Shown: positions 54,634 through 63,171 of the stretch, one piece after another | Position numbering within the stretch: the first letter of the stretch is position 1 | Layout of the letters: each line of letters opens with the position of its first letter | NCBI RefSeq assembly: GCF_036881715.1 | Contig: NZ_JBAKBF010000010.1 | Span: forward strand, 1 to 64,000 | Direction of reading: 5' to 3' | DNA from: Pannonibacter anstelovis | Lineage (GTDB): Bacteria > Pseudomonadota > Alphaproteobacteria > Rhizobiales > Stappiaceae | Length of the DNA stretch: 64,000 bases | Made by a program: the position numbers and the translations under genes | The notes under the pieces: generated by a model | Databases searched by the model: none | What the model was told of the DNA's origin: nothing | Seen by the model: the letters and a program-made list of their open reading frames with translations, nothing else

Positions 54634-55905
54634 TCAGGCAGCCAGATGCTCCCGCAGGGTCTTGCCCGCATAGTCCGTGCGGAACAGCCCTTTTGCCGCA
54701 AGGGCCGGGACCAGCTCCTCGAGGAACAGGCGGCAGGAGTCCAGTGAGCCGCCGGGAAGTGCGATGACGCCGTCGATCGCCCCGGCCTCGTGCCAGCTGA
54801 TGATGTCGGCCAGCACATCCTCCACCGTGCCGACGGAAACCCAGTGGGCCGAGCCCACCACTTCGGGCCGGTCCAGCAGCTGGCCCAGCGTTGGCCGCTC
54901 GCGCTCGATGTAGCGGCGCAGCAGATCCGCATGGGTGCGGCTGCGCACGGGCTGATCCGGCTCGGGCAGCAGATCCGGCGTGATCACGGTCTGCAGAGGA
55001 TGGCCGGAGAGATCAGCGCCGAGGATCATCCGCACCGACTCGATCCTGTGCTCATGCGTCAGATGCGCATGGGCGCGCCGGTGCATGGCCCAGGCCTCCT
55101 CCCGCGTTTGAGCAAGGAAGAAATAAAGCCCCGGCAGCACCTTGATGGCATCGGGATTGCGCCCGCAGGCCTCGGCCCGGGCCCTCAGATCAGCCCGCAG
55201 ATCCAGCGCGGCGGCCATGTCGGGGGCTGCGGCAAAGGTGGCATCGGCGACCGAGGCGGAGAAGGCCCGTCCTGCGTCCGACGCGCCGGCCTGAAACAGC
55301 GGCGGGCTTCCCGCGGGATGGCCCGGCACGTTGAGCGGCCCGGCGACAGAGAAGAACTCTCCCTCATGCGCTGCCGGAGTCACCGGCTTTTCCCCGGTCA
55401 GCGCCTCATAGGGGAAACTGTCCCACAGCGCCTTCACGGCCTGCGTGAATTCGGCGGCCTTGCGGTAGCGCTCTTCCGGCGCGGGCATCGGCTGCGAGCC
55501 GAAGTTTTCCGCCCCCTCGATGGAGGTGACGATGTTCCACCCCGCCCGGCCATTGCTCAGCCAGTGCAGCGTCTGCATCTGGCGGGCAATCACATAGGGC
55601 GGGTTGAAGGTGGTGGAGGCGGTGGTGACAAGGCCGACATGGCTCGTCTCCCGCGCCAGCCCCGCCATCACCAGCGTGACATCAAGACCCGGCATCGGGC
55701 GGCTGCGCCCCTTGCGTGGCATCACCCCCAGCGTGTCCGGCAGGAAGATGAAGTCCAGCTTTGCCCGCTCGGCCGCCTGCGCGAGCCTGATATGCTGCGC
55801 CAGCGGATCGGCCACATGGCGTTCAAGGGCATCAGGTTCAGGCTCCTGCCCGTTCATCCAGGTGCCTGTCAGGCAAAGTCCGATATGCATCTGTTTCCGG
55901 GTCAT
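54634..55905 (-). CDS. LLM-class flavin-dependent monooxygenase, NtaA/SnaA/DszA family
   Basis: 423 residues, luciferase-like TIM barrel using FMNH2 supplied by a separate reductase. Family signatures: HIGLCLTGTWMN start, HIRLAQAAERAKLDFIFLPD, GLVTTASTTFNPPYVIARQM, NGRAGWNIVTS, GSPPLFQAGASDAGR. Relatives cleave C-N bonds of aminopolycarboxylates (NtaA, EmoA) or C-S bonds (DszA, CmoJ/YtnJ). No flavin reductase gene is nearby. It sits 27 bp downstream of the siderophore-type ATPase, in the same transcript, so its substrate is probably what the importer brings in. Confidence 0.92.
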   Translation of the reverse strand: MTRKQMHIGLCLTGTWMNGQEPEPDALERHVADPLAQHIRLAQAAERAKLDFIFLPDTLGVMPRKGRSRPMPGLDVTLVMAGLARETSHVGLVTTASTTFNPPYVIARQMQTLHWLSNGRAGWNIVTSIEGAENFGSQPMPAPEERYRKAAEFTQAVKALWDSFPYEALTGEKPVTPAAHEGEFFSVAGPLNVPGHPAGSPPLFQAGASDAGRAFSASVADATFAAAPDMAAALDLRADLRARAEACGRNPDAIKVLPGLYFFLAQTREEAWAMHRRAHAHLTHEHRIESVRMILGADLSGHPLQTVITPDLLPEPDQPVRSRTHADLLRRYIERERPTLGQLLDRPEVVGSAHWVSVGTVEDVLADIISWHEAGAIDGVIALPGGSLDSCRLFLEELVPALAAKGLFRTDYAGKTLREHLAA

Positions 55906-55932
55906 GAAGCGTTCCTTGGAAGATCAGGGCTT

Positions 55933-56724
55933 TCAGGCGCCGTGGTGGCGGCCCTTCGGCACGATCAGCGGCGTGGCTGATACGGGGTCGGGAATGATGA
56001 CGCAGGGCAGGCCGAAGACATCCTCGACCAGTTCGGGCGTCATGATATCGGCGGGCCTGCCTTCGGCGCGGATGCGGCCAGCGCGCATGGCAATCAGGTG
56101 GGTGGCATAACGGCAGGCATGGTTGAGGTCATGCAGCACCGCCAGAACCGTGCGGCCCTTGTGGTTGAGATCGGCCAAGAGGTCCATGAGTTCGATCTGG
56201 TGGGCGATGTCGAGGAAGGTCGTCGGCTCATCAAGCAGGAGAATGGGCGTCTCCTGCGCCAGCACCATGGCAATCCAGACGCGCTGGCGCTGGCCGCCGG
56301 ACAGTTCATCGACGAGCGTGTCCGCAAGCGGTGAAACCCGTGTCGCCTCCATGGCCGCGCCAACGGCAGCCTCATCCTCCCGCGACCATTGCCGCAGGAA
56401 GCTCTGATGCGGATAGCGGCCGCGCGCCACAAGATCGGCAACCGTAATCCCCGCCGGCGCCACCGGGCTCTGCGGCAGCAGGCCGAGCCGGCGCGCCACT
56501 TCCTTCGCCGGAAGCGTGGCAATGCTCTGCCCGTCGAGGACAACCTCACCGGCAAGGGGCTTCATCAGCCGCGCCAGCGCCCGCAGCAGCGTGGACTTTC
56601 CGCAGGCATTGGGCCCGGCAATGACGGTGAAGGAGCCATCCGGCACGCTGACGGACAGATCCTGCGCCACGGAGCGCTCGTCATAGGCAAGCGTGAGAGA
56701 GCTGGCATGAAGCCGGGACGTCAT
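55933..56724 (-). CDS. Siderophore/B12-type ABC importer ATPase (FecE-like)
   Basis: About 263 residues from the ATG at 56724 (AAAGGAAAG upstream); an upstream in-frame extension lacks a site. Walker A GPNACGKSTLL, signature LSGGQRQRVWIAMVL, Walker B ILLLDEPTTFLD, H-loop LHDLNHACRYATH. First gene of the minus-strand pair with the monooxygenase, divergent from the binding protein and permeases that complete the importer. It might also serve the FhuDB system, which lacks its own ATPase. Confidence 0.92.
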   Translation of the reverse strand: MTSRLHASSLTLAYDERSVAQDLSVSVPDGSFTVIAGPNACGKSTLLRALARLMKPLAGEVVLDGQSIATLPAKEVARRLGLLPQSPVAPAGITVADLVARGRYPHQSFLRQWSREDEAAVGAAMEATRVSPLADTLVDELSGGQRQRVWIAMVLAQETPILLLDEPTTFLDIAHQIELMDLLADLNHKGRTVLAVLHDLNHACRYATHLIAMRAGRIRAEGRPADIMTPELVEDVFGLPCVIIPDPVSATPLIVPKGRHHGA

Positions 56725-56770
56725 GGCTTTCCTTTCTGGCGGCTCCGCTGGCAGGTGCCGAACGTATTGC

Positions 56771-56779
56771 ATTGTGGAA
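56771..56779 (-). promoter_or_regulatory. Candidate IclR half-site in the divergent promoter
   Basis: On the minus strand TTCCACAAT, the same 9-mer as in the IclR/TonB promoter at 53407-53415, 47 bp upstream of the ATPase gene and within the 172-bp region between the two divergent operons. AT-rich promoter sequence follows at 56790-56840. Confidence 0.4.
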
Positions 56780-56896
56780 TGCGTTCTTCAATATGGACAA
56801 ATACAAATACGGAGTATATTTCTCATATTTTATTGCAGCCACCTGCGCCAGCAGGCAGAGAGGGGGCTGTATGACCCAGCAGACACGGGGCACCTC

Positions 56897-57877
56897 ATGA
56901 CCAGTCTTACCGCCCGGTTTGCCGCCCTTGCGGCTCTGGCCCTCTTTCTTGCCGCCCCGCTCCAGCCCGCCCGCAGCGCCGGTGACTGGCCGCGCACCAT
57001 CACCCATGAGGGCGGCGAACTGGTGCTGGCGTCGGCCCCGCAGCGGATCGTCTCGACCACACCCAGCCTCACCGGCATCCTGCTGGCGATGAAGGCTCCG
57101 GTTGCCGCCAGCGCCGCCACCACGCCCGGCTCCCTCACGGATGACAAGGGCTTCTTCTCGCAGTGGGCGGCAGAGGCGGACGCAGGCGGGGTGGAGGTGC
57201 TTTACAGCAATCTGGCCTTCGATCTGGAGGCCGTCATTGGCAGTGCGCCAGATCTTGTGGTGGTTTCGGCAACGGGTGCCGACAGCGTGAAGGCCCATCT
57301 GGCCGAACTGCAGGCGCAGGACCTGCCGGTCATCGTCCTCAACTATTCCAATCAGAGCTGGCAGGCGATTGCCCGCCAGCTGGGTGAGGCAACCGGGCTG
57401 GAAGCCGAAGCGGAAGCGGCCATACAGCGCTTCGATGCCATGGCCGCCAGCACGGCAAAGGCCATCGTGCCGCCCAAAGGCAGCGTCAGCATCGTTGGCT
57501 ACAACATCGGCGGCAGCTACTCCATCGGCAAGCCGGACAGTCCCCATGCACGGCTGCTTTCCTCCCTCGGCATGACCGTGGCAGGCCTGCCGGACAACAT
57601 GCGCGGACAGGTGACGCGCTCCTCCGACTTCGACCTGATCTCGCGGGAAAACCTGCCCGCCGCCATTCAGGGCGAAACGGTCTTCCTGCTGCGTGCAACG
57701 GACAAGGACGTTGAGGCCTTTCTCGCCGATCCCGTGCTGGCCAACCTGCCTGCGGTGCGCAACCGCCAAGTCTATCCCCTTGGCCCCTCCTCGCACCGCA
57801 TCGACTACTATTCGGGGCAGGAGATCATGAGCCTGATCGCGGCCAGATTCGCCCGGCCCAGATTCACCAACCCATGA
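56897..57877 (+). CDS. Siderophore-type ABC substrate-binding protein (FecB-like)
   Basis: About 326 residues from the ATG at 56897; the earlier in-frame ATG would make the leader unlike a signal peptide. The leader ALAALALFLAAPLQPARSA is cleaved near SAGDW. Class III helical-backbone binding fold (ASAPQRIVSTTPSLTGILLA, VIGSAPDLVVVSATGA). It overlaps the first permease gene by 4 nt (ATGA). Confidence 0.92.
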   Translation: MTSLTARFAALAALALFLAAPLQPARSAGDWPRTITHEGGELVLASAPQRIVSTTPSLTGILLAMKAPVAASAATTPGSLTDDKGFFSQWAAEADAGGVEVLYSNLAFDLEAVIGSAPDLVVVSATGADSVKAHLAELQAQDLPVIVLNYSNQSWQAIARQLGEATGLEAEAEAAIQRFDAMAASTAKAIVPPKGSVSIVGYNIGGSYSIGKPDSPHARLLSSLGMTVAGLPDNMRGQVTRSSDFDLISRENLPAAIQGETVFLLRATDKDVEAFLADPVLANLPAVRNRQVYPLGPSSHRIDYYSGQEIMSLIAARFARPRFTNP

Positions 57878-58926
57878 GCCTTGCCGCAGAAGGGACAGCG
57901 CCTGCCGCAGCAAGGCCGGGAGCAGGCAGCCGGAGGCGCAGGATATGGCTTGCGGCCTTGTTTGCCGTGCTTCTGCCGGGAGCCGTGGCCAGCCTTTTTG
58001 CCGGCTCTCGCCCCATGCCGCCCGCTGCCGTCATTGAAGCCCTGCTGCGGTACAATCCGCAGGATGACCTGCATCTGATCATCTGGTCCCTGCGCCTGCC
58101 GCGCATGTGTGTGGCCGTGCTCACCGGCCTTGCCCTTGGCACCGCAGGCGCACTGATGCAGGCGCTGACCCGCAATCCTCTCGCCGAACCGGGGCTTCTG
58201 GGCATCAATGCCGGTGCCGCCCTTGCCGTCATGACGGGCATCTCCCTCTTCGGCCTCGTCAGCATCTGGGAATATGTCTGGTTCGGCCTTGCCGGTGCGG
58301 GGCTCGCCGGTGCCGCAGTGTTCGTGCTGGGGCAGGCCCATGAAACGGGCACCAATCCGGTGCGGCTGGTTCTGGCCGGCGCGGGCCTGTCGGTGATGCT
58401 CGGCTCCGCCTCTGCCCTCATCATCATCAACGCGCCGCCCGATGTGCTGGACAGCTTCCGCAGCTGGGCTGCAGGATCGTTCGAAGGCCGTGGCCTGTCC
58501 GTTGCCGCCGCCCTTGCGCTGGCGGCTTTCTGCGGGATGCTGATCGCGCAGGCTCTGGCGCCCGGCCTCAACGCGCTGGCGCTTGGCCGCGACACGGGCG
58601 CAGCGCTCGGGGTCAACACCCGGATGCTGTTCAGCCTGTCCTGCGTGGCCATCATGCTGCTGACCGGCGCGGCCACCGCCGCAGCCGGTCCCATCGGCTT
58701 CATCGGGCTTGTCGCCCCGCACATGGCCCGCAGCATCGCGGGACCGGATTACCGCTGGATCCTGCCGTTCTCCGGCCTGATTGCGGCCATCCTGCTGCTC
58801 GTGGCGGATGTGACAGGGCGCCTGATTGCCATGCCGGCCGAGATCGCAGCCGGAATCATTGCGTCTCTGGCGGGCGGGCCATTCTTCATTGCCATCGTGC
58901 GGCGCCTGCGCCTGCGGCAGATATGA
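57874..58926 (+). CDS. FecCD-family permease, first subunit
   Basis: 350 residues, about nine to ten membrane helices. Family motifs RLPRMCVAVLTGLALGTAGA, LMQALTRNPLAEPGLLGINA and the cytoplasmic coupling region AAAGPIGFIGLVAPHMARS. Start overlaps the binding-protein stop (ATGA). Forms the channel with the next gene product. Confidence 0.94.
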   Translation: MSLAAEGTAPAAARPGAGSRRRRIWLAALFAVLLPGAVASLFAGSRPMPPAAVIEALLRYNPQDDLHLIIWSLRLPRMCVAVLTGLALGTAGALMQALTRNPLAEPGLLGINAGAALAVMTGISLFGLVSIWEYVWFGLAGAGLAGAAVFVLGQAHETGTNPVRLVLAGAGLSVMLGSASALIIINAPPDVLDSFRSWAAGSFEGRGLSVAAALALAAFCGMLIAQALAPGLNALALGRDTGAALGVNTRMLFSLSCVAIMLLTGAATAAAGPIGFIGLVAPHMARSIAGPDYRWILPFSGLIAAILLLVADVTGRLIAMPAEIAAGIIASLAGGPFFIAIVRRLRLRQI

Positions 58927-58933
58927 GGCGCTG

Positions 58934-59971
58934 ATGAAACCATCCACGCAGATCACGTTCCGCACCGGCCGGCTTTCGTTGCGCTTTCGCGCCCGCACAG
59001 CCGCCATGTGCGCCCTTCTGGCAGCCCTCGCCATTGGATTGATGTTTGCGCTGCTGGCCACAGGCTCGCTGAAGATCAGCACGGGAGACATCGCCGCCAG
59101 CCTGCTCTCCCCCGGCACCGATCCTGCCGTGGACCGGATCATCCTGCGCCTGCGCCTGCCGAGGGTGCTCACGGCCCTGCTTGTCGGCGCTTCGCTCGGC
59201 ATGGCCGGTGCCATCTTCCAGTCCGTCTCGCGCAATGCGCTCGGCTCGCCGGATGTGATCGGCTTCACCACGGGCGCGGCAACAGGGGCCATCGTCCAGA
59301 TCATCCTCTTCGATGCGGGACCGGCAGAGACGGCCCTTGCCGCCGTGCTTTCGGGCATGGCAACGGCGGCGCTGGTCTTCGTCCTGTCGATGCGCGGGCG
59401 CAGAACCGGCAGCTACCGCCTCGTGCTGACCGGCATTGGCTTTGGTGCCATGCTCTCCGGCGTCAACACCGTTCTGCTGGTGATGGGGGATCTGGATCAG
59501 GCCGCCTCGGCCCAGCTCTGGCTCGCCGGGTCTCTCAGCACGCGCACCTGGGCGCATGTGCTGCCGGCCGCCGCCGGGCTCGTTCTCATCGCACCGGTGG
59601 CCCTCAGCCATGCCCGCAGGCTCTCCCTGCTGGAAATGGGCGATGATGCAGCCCGCCAGCTTGGGGTTTCGGCGGAACGGCTGCGCCTGACGATGGTGCT
59701 GGCCGCCGTCGCCCTGACCGCCATTGCAACGGCCGCCGCAGGCCCAATCGCCTTCGTCGCCCTTGCCGCCCCGCAACTGGTCCGCCGCCTCACCCGTGCG
59801 CCCGAAGTTCCGGTGCTTGGCGCGGCGCTGATGGGCATGGTGCTGCTGATGGCCGCCGACCTGCTGAGCCAGCGCCTGCCCTTTGCAATCAACATGCCCA
59901 TCGGCCTCACAACGGGCCTTCTCGGCGGCTTCTATCTGCTCTGGCTGCTCTCACGCAGCCGGACGGTTTGA
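58934..59971 (+). CDS. FecCD-family permease, second subunit
   Basis: About 345 residues from the ATG at 58934, 7 bp after the previous stop with GAGG upstream. Motifs RLRLPRVLTALLVGASLGMA, IFQSVSRNALGSPDVIGF and AAAGPIAFVALAAPQLVRRL. Completes a BCD plus divergent E importer of the siderophore/cobalamin class. Confidence 0.94.
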   Translation: MKPSTQITFRTGRLSLRFRARTAAMCALLAALAIGLMFALLATGSLKISTGDIAASLLSPGTDPAVDRIILRLRLPRVLTALLVGASLGMAGAIFQSVSRNALGSPDVIGFTTGAATGAIVQIILFDAGPAETALAAVLSGMATAALVFVLSMRGRRTGSYRLVLTGIGFGAMLSGVNTVLLVMGDLDQAASAQLWLAGSLSTRTWAHVLPAAAGLVLIAPVALSHARRLSLLEMGDDAARQLGVSAERLRLTMVLAAVALTAIATAAAGPIAFVALAAPQLVRRLTRAPEVPVLGAALMGMVLLMAADLLSQRLPFAINMPIGLTTGLLGGFYLLWLLSRSRTV

Positions 59972-60046
59972 GGCTGCGCTGCACCGGAAGCTGGACGGCC
60001 GCCACCGCGCCGTGGTTTTCTGCCCGCCGGAACAGGAGACCTGGCA

Positions 60047-61222
60047 ATGCATGACATGACCCGCTGCGTGGTGAAGCCGGATGTGCGCGAGGAGGGCTTT
60101 GCAAGCCTCACCACGCCAGTGCACCGGGCGTCCACCATCGTCTTTGACACCGCCGAAGCCTTTGCAAGCCGGGGCGAGCGCGGGCTGGATGGCTACAGCT
60201 ACGGGCTCCATGGCACGCCGACGACGCGGGCGCTGGAAGCGCGGATCAACGCGCTGGAGGGCGGCTTTCATACGTTCCTTGCCCCGTCCGGTCAGGCCGC
60301 CAATGCCTTTGCCATGCTGGCGGTGCTGAAGCCGGGGCAGAAGGTGCTGATCACCGAATCCTGCTATCCGCCGGTACGGGACTTTGCCCTGCAGGATCTT
60401 GCCCGCCAGTCCATCACCGTGGAGTTCTTCGATCCGCTGTCCCTGCGCGATTTGGAAGCCCGGCTGACACCGGAAACCGGCCTCGTCTGGTGCGAATCCC
60501 CCGGCTCCACCACCATGGAGGTGCAGGACATTGCCGCCATCGCCGCGCTGGCCCACCGGTCCGGAGCGCTGGTGGGGTGTGACAACACCTGGGCGACGCC
60601 GCTGCTGTTCAAGCCGCTGGAACATGGCGCCGATATCGTCACCGAGGCGCTGACCAAATATTTCTCCGGCACGTCAGACATTCTCATGGGCTCCATCAGC
60701 GTGCGCGAACCGGCGCTGGCCCAGAGCTTGCGCAACCAGTTCGGCCGCTATGGCGTCGGCGTCTCGCCCGATGATGCCAGCCACATCCTGCGCAGCATGG
60801 AAAGCATGGCCCTGCGCCTTGCCCACGCCGGCCGGGTGGCGCAGGAGCTGGCCGCCCGCTTTGCCGCCGACGATCTGGTGGAGGCCGTGCTGCTGCCCTC
60901 ACGGCCGGAATGCCCCGGCCACGAGATCTGGAAGCGGGACTTTGCCGGGGTCAGCGGCGTGTTTTCCGTACTGTTCCGCCCTCAGGCCGTACCGCATGTG
61001 GCCCCTGCCCTCAACGGGCTCACCACCTTCGCCATCGGCGCCTCCTGGGGCGGCAGCCACAGCCTGATGGCTCCGCAGCCCATCCGCGACGACCGCACAG
61101 ACCCCCGCTGGCAGCACACCCGCTCCGCCCTGCGCATCAGCACAGGCCTCGAAGACCCGCGTGACCTGATGGCAGACGTGGACGCGCTGCTGGAGAGGAT
61201 CAGGGAGAAGGCGGGCGGGTGA
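60047..61222 (+). CDS. PLP-dependent cystathionine beta-lyase-like enzyme
   Basis: 391 residues, Cys/Met-metabolism PLP family. YSYGLHGTPTTRALEARINA, LAPSGQAANAFAM, WCESPGSTTMEV, the Asp of VGCDNTWATP and the PLP lysine in EALTKYFSGTSD are all present; RISTGLEDP is the carboxylate-binding Arg region. Members split C-S bonds of cystathionine or related S-substituted cysteines. Placed 75 bp after the importer permease in the same direction, it probably acts on the imported compound rather than in general methionine synthesis. The stop is followed by a family-B repeat. Confidence 0.9.
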   Translation: MHDMTRCVVKPDVREEGFASLTTPVHRASTIVFDTAEAFASRGERGLDGYSYGLHGTPTTRALEARINALEGGFHTFLAPSGQAANAFAMLAVLKPGQKVLITESCYPPVRDFALQDLARQSITVEFFDPLSLRDLEARLTPETGLVWCESPGSTTMEVQDIAAIAALAHRSGALVGCDNTWATPLLFKPLEHGADIVTEALTKYFSGTSDILMGSISVREPALAQSLRNQFGRYGVGVSPDDASHILRSMESMALRLAHAGRVAQELAARFAADDLVEAVLLPSRPECPGHEIWKRDFAGVSGVFSVLFRPQAVPHVAPALNGLTTFAIGASWGGSHSLMAPQPIRDDRTDPRWQHTRSALRISTGLEDPRDLMADVDALLERIREKAGG

Positions 61223-61234
61223 ACCGCTCCCAGA

Positions 61235-61320
61235 CTGCTGACAAACCTTCGGCCTCTCCACCGTCATCCTCGGCCTTGTGCCGGGGACCTATACCAATCA
61301 ATGGCTTGCAGATAGCCAGC
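61235..61320. repeat. Dispersed palindromic repeat, family B, copy 3 (reverse, shortened)
   Basis: Reverse complement of the repeat at 8141-8270 from TTTGTCA to the CCATTGA region; the second hairpin is missing. As with copy 2 it lies directly at the 3' end of a gene. A partial family-E arm (CCCCTCTCCCCCTTGAGGG) follows at 61399-61417. The rest of 61223-61475 shows no gene. Confidence 0.75.
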
Positions 61321-61475
61321 CGCTTCCGCCCCTCCGCACGTGGGCAGTGTTTGCTTTGGACGCACGGAGGAGGATTAGGCCTTCGTTTTGCCGCAGCGCC
61401 CCTCTCCCCCTTGAGGGCTACTGCATGCACACATCATGCCCGAAGCTGAATACAAATCAGGGAAAGCCTGAAGTT

Positions 61476-61651
61476 TGATCACTGACGGAGGACACTTGAT
61501 CTTGCAGAGACGGGAATAGACGGGATTGTCCGGGAGTACGCGGGAAACGGCGGAAATCCGGGGGATTTCGAGGGGGTGGCGGGATGTGGGCGGGCGGGGG
61601 CTGACACATGGAATTGCAGCGGGCTGCTGCCGCTGACACATGATCTTGCAG
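61476..61651 (+). mobile_element. Left end of a Mu-like prophage with three transposase-binding repeats
   Basis: Three 17-bp direct repeats: GACACTTGATCTTGCAG (61491-61507), GACACATGGAATTGCAG (61603-61619) and GACACATGATCTTGCAG (61635-61651). Spacing and number recall the L1-L3 sites of Mu. The element probably begins with the TG at 61476 or 61483. Repressor, Ner-like and ParB-like genes follow in Mu order. 61652-61897 shows no gene. Confidence 0.6.
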
Positions 61652-61897
61652 TGACCCGCCGTGCGGAGTGAGACATCTCTTATAGGTCGCTAATTGGCTC
61701 TTAACCGCCAGTTTAAAGAGCTGCGCTCCAGCGCAAACGGCAATCATCATCGCTTTTCAGCATCCTAGTTCGTGCCGGTAACTGCGAAAAACAGACACAT
61801 GAAGCGTAAGGTCTCGCCGCATTTGGTTTTCACTTAAAAATCAGCGGCATACACATTGTTTCGCAATGGTGAAACTGGAACGCAACTGCGAAGCATT

Positions 61898-62794
61898 TCA
61901 GAGCATATGCCCGACCCATCGCACTCGACCAATGATCGTCAGGACATCATCCTCCAGAGGCCTCATGTCCGGGAACAAAGGATTGTCGGATGACATTACC
62001 AGCCCGCGCTGATCTCGCCTGAGACGTTTCACAAATCCCTCGTCGCCGAGTAGAAACGCATACACCCGGCCATCAACTATATCGGTGCGCGTGGCTTCGG
62101 ATGTGTCGAGTAGCAGCAACTCCGCATCCATGATCGTCGGCGACATGCTGTCACCGCTCGCACTCATGATTGCCGCATGCTCCGGAGATAGCGGCACAGA
62201 CTGCAATATGATGGACGGGAACTTCACAGTCTCGCCCAGCCAATCTATCGCTAAAGAGCCGTGTCCGGCTGAGGCCCGCCACGCCAGCTTTCTAACCTCC
62301 AGCAGCCCGGCCTCCTGAGTGCCCCCGATAAGGGGGGCATTTACAGGGCCTGTGCGCCGTTCATTCGACTTGCGCTCTGCGTACCAGTTCATTGCAATTG
62401 GAGCATCCTTCCCTGGCATCGGCTTGCCGCGTCCGGTTTCTATCCAGTCCGGATCAACGGCTGCACACGTTGCCAGATGGATCACCTGCTTACGCGGCAC
62501 CGGGATCTCCCCCTGCAGATACCGTTTGTAGTGACGCCAGGAGCGGCCGAGCGCGTCTGCTGCGGCTTCCCAGTCCGAAAATCCGCGACCGTATCGGACA
62601 AAAGTAGCTCTAAATCTGTCCAAAAATTCGAACTCAACAGCGTCTGGCAAGGCTTCTCCGGCCTCGTCGAACAGCAGTGTTCGGTCGTAAAAGCCACATG
62701 AATGCAAAAGGTTATACAGACGTTCAGGCGGGTACAGGAAATCCGTCCAGCGTGGCCGTCCCCTTTTCAGCTTTGGGCTTGCATTTTCGGTCAT
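61898..62794 (-). CDS. Phage CI-type repressor with S24 peptidase domain
   Basis: About 298 residues from the ATG at 62794 (GGACA upstream); an ATG at 62830 is possible. The N-terminal half carries a DNA-binding helix region (DWEAAADALGRSWRHYKRYL). The C-terminal LexA/CI-like S24 domain has the catalytic Ser in ASGDSMSPT (~216) and Lys in EGFVKRLRR (~256), so RecA-stimulated self-cleavage is expected. Divergent from the Ner-like gene across an inverted repeat, the arrangement of Mu-like lysogeny switches. Confidence 0.9.
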   Translation of the reverse strand: MTENASPKLKRGRPRWTDFLYPPERLYNLLHSCGFYDRTLLFDEAGEALPDAVEFEFLDRFRATFVRYGRGFSDWEAAADALGRSWRHYKRYLQGEIPVPRKQVIHLATCAAVDPDWIETGRGKPMPGKDAPIAMNWYAERKSNERRTGPVNAPLIGGTQEAGLLEVRKLAWRASAGHGSLAIDWLGETVKFPSIILQSVPLSPEHAAIMSASGDSMSPTIMDAELLLLDTSEATRTDIVDGRVYAFLLGDEGFVKRLRRDQRGLVMSSDNPLFPDMRPLEDDVLTIIGRVRWVGHML

Positions 62795-62803
62795 TTTCTG
62801 TCC

Positions 62804-62824
62804 ATTATTCCCGAACGTGATAAT
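62804..62824. promoter_or_regulatory. Candidate phage operator
   Basis: ATTATTCCCGAACGTGATAAT: inverted arms ATTAT/ATAAT with partial symmetry inside. Between the divergent repressor and Ner-like genes. Confidence 0.5.
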
Positions 62825-62839
62825 TTGCATTCCGAAATA

Positions 62840-62858
62840 CCCCGCCCGGAAGGCGGGG
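62840..62858. promoter_or_regulatory. Strong hairpin in the leader of the Ner-like gene
   Basis: CCCCGCC - CGGAA - GGCGGGG, 7-bp perfect stem, 17 bp before the start codon of the Ner-like gene. Either an early attenuator of the lytic transcript or a protein-binding site. Confidence 0.5.
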
Positions 62859-62875
62859 TGCATCAGAGGACCCCT

Positions 62876-63163
62876 ATGGCCAAGAGTGACTGGCATGCTG
62901 AGGACATCAAAGCGGCGATCCGGAAAACCGGGGTCACGCTGACCGCTTTGGCGCTGCAGCATGGATGGAGTGAGAGCGCCGTTCGGCATGCTCTCCGGCG
63001 GGCTTGGCCAGAGGTTGAGGCGGTTATCGCCCGTCACCTCGGACGCCAACCGCAAGACATCTGGCCGTCACGATATCGGGCCGATGGCTTGCCTCTCACT
63101 CAATCAACTACCCGGCACAATAAGACCGGACGCCTTCACAGTCACCGTCAAATCAACATGTGA
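62876..63163 (+). CDS. Ner/Nlp-family phage regulator
   Basis: 95 residues from the ATG at 62876 (AGAGGA upstream). SDWHAEDIKAAIRKTGVTLT, ALALQHGWSESAVRHALRRA and the family end LGRQPQDIWPSRY are characteristic of Mu Ner and Nlp/SfsB proteins, winged-helix repressors of early transcription. Its position right after the repressor, facing away, is as in Mu. Confidence 0.92.
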   Translation: MAKSDWHAEDIKAAIRKTGVTLTALALQHGWSESAVRHALRRAWPEVEAVIARHLGRQPQDIWPSRYRADGLPLTQSTTRHNKTGRLHSHRQINM

Positions 63164-63171
63164 GCGCTGAC

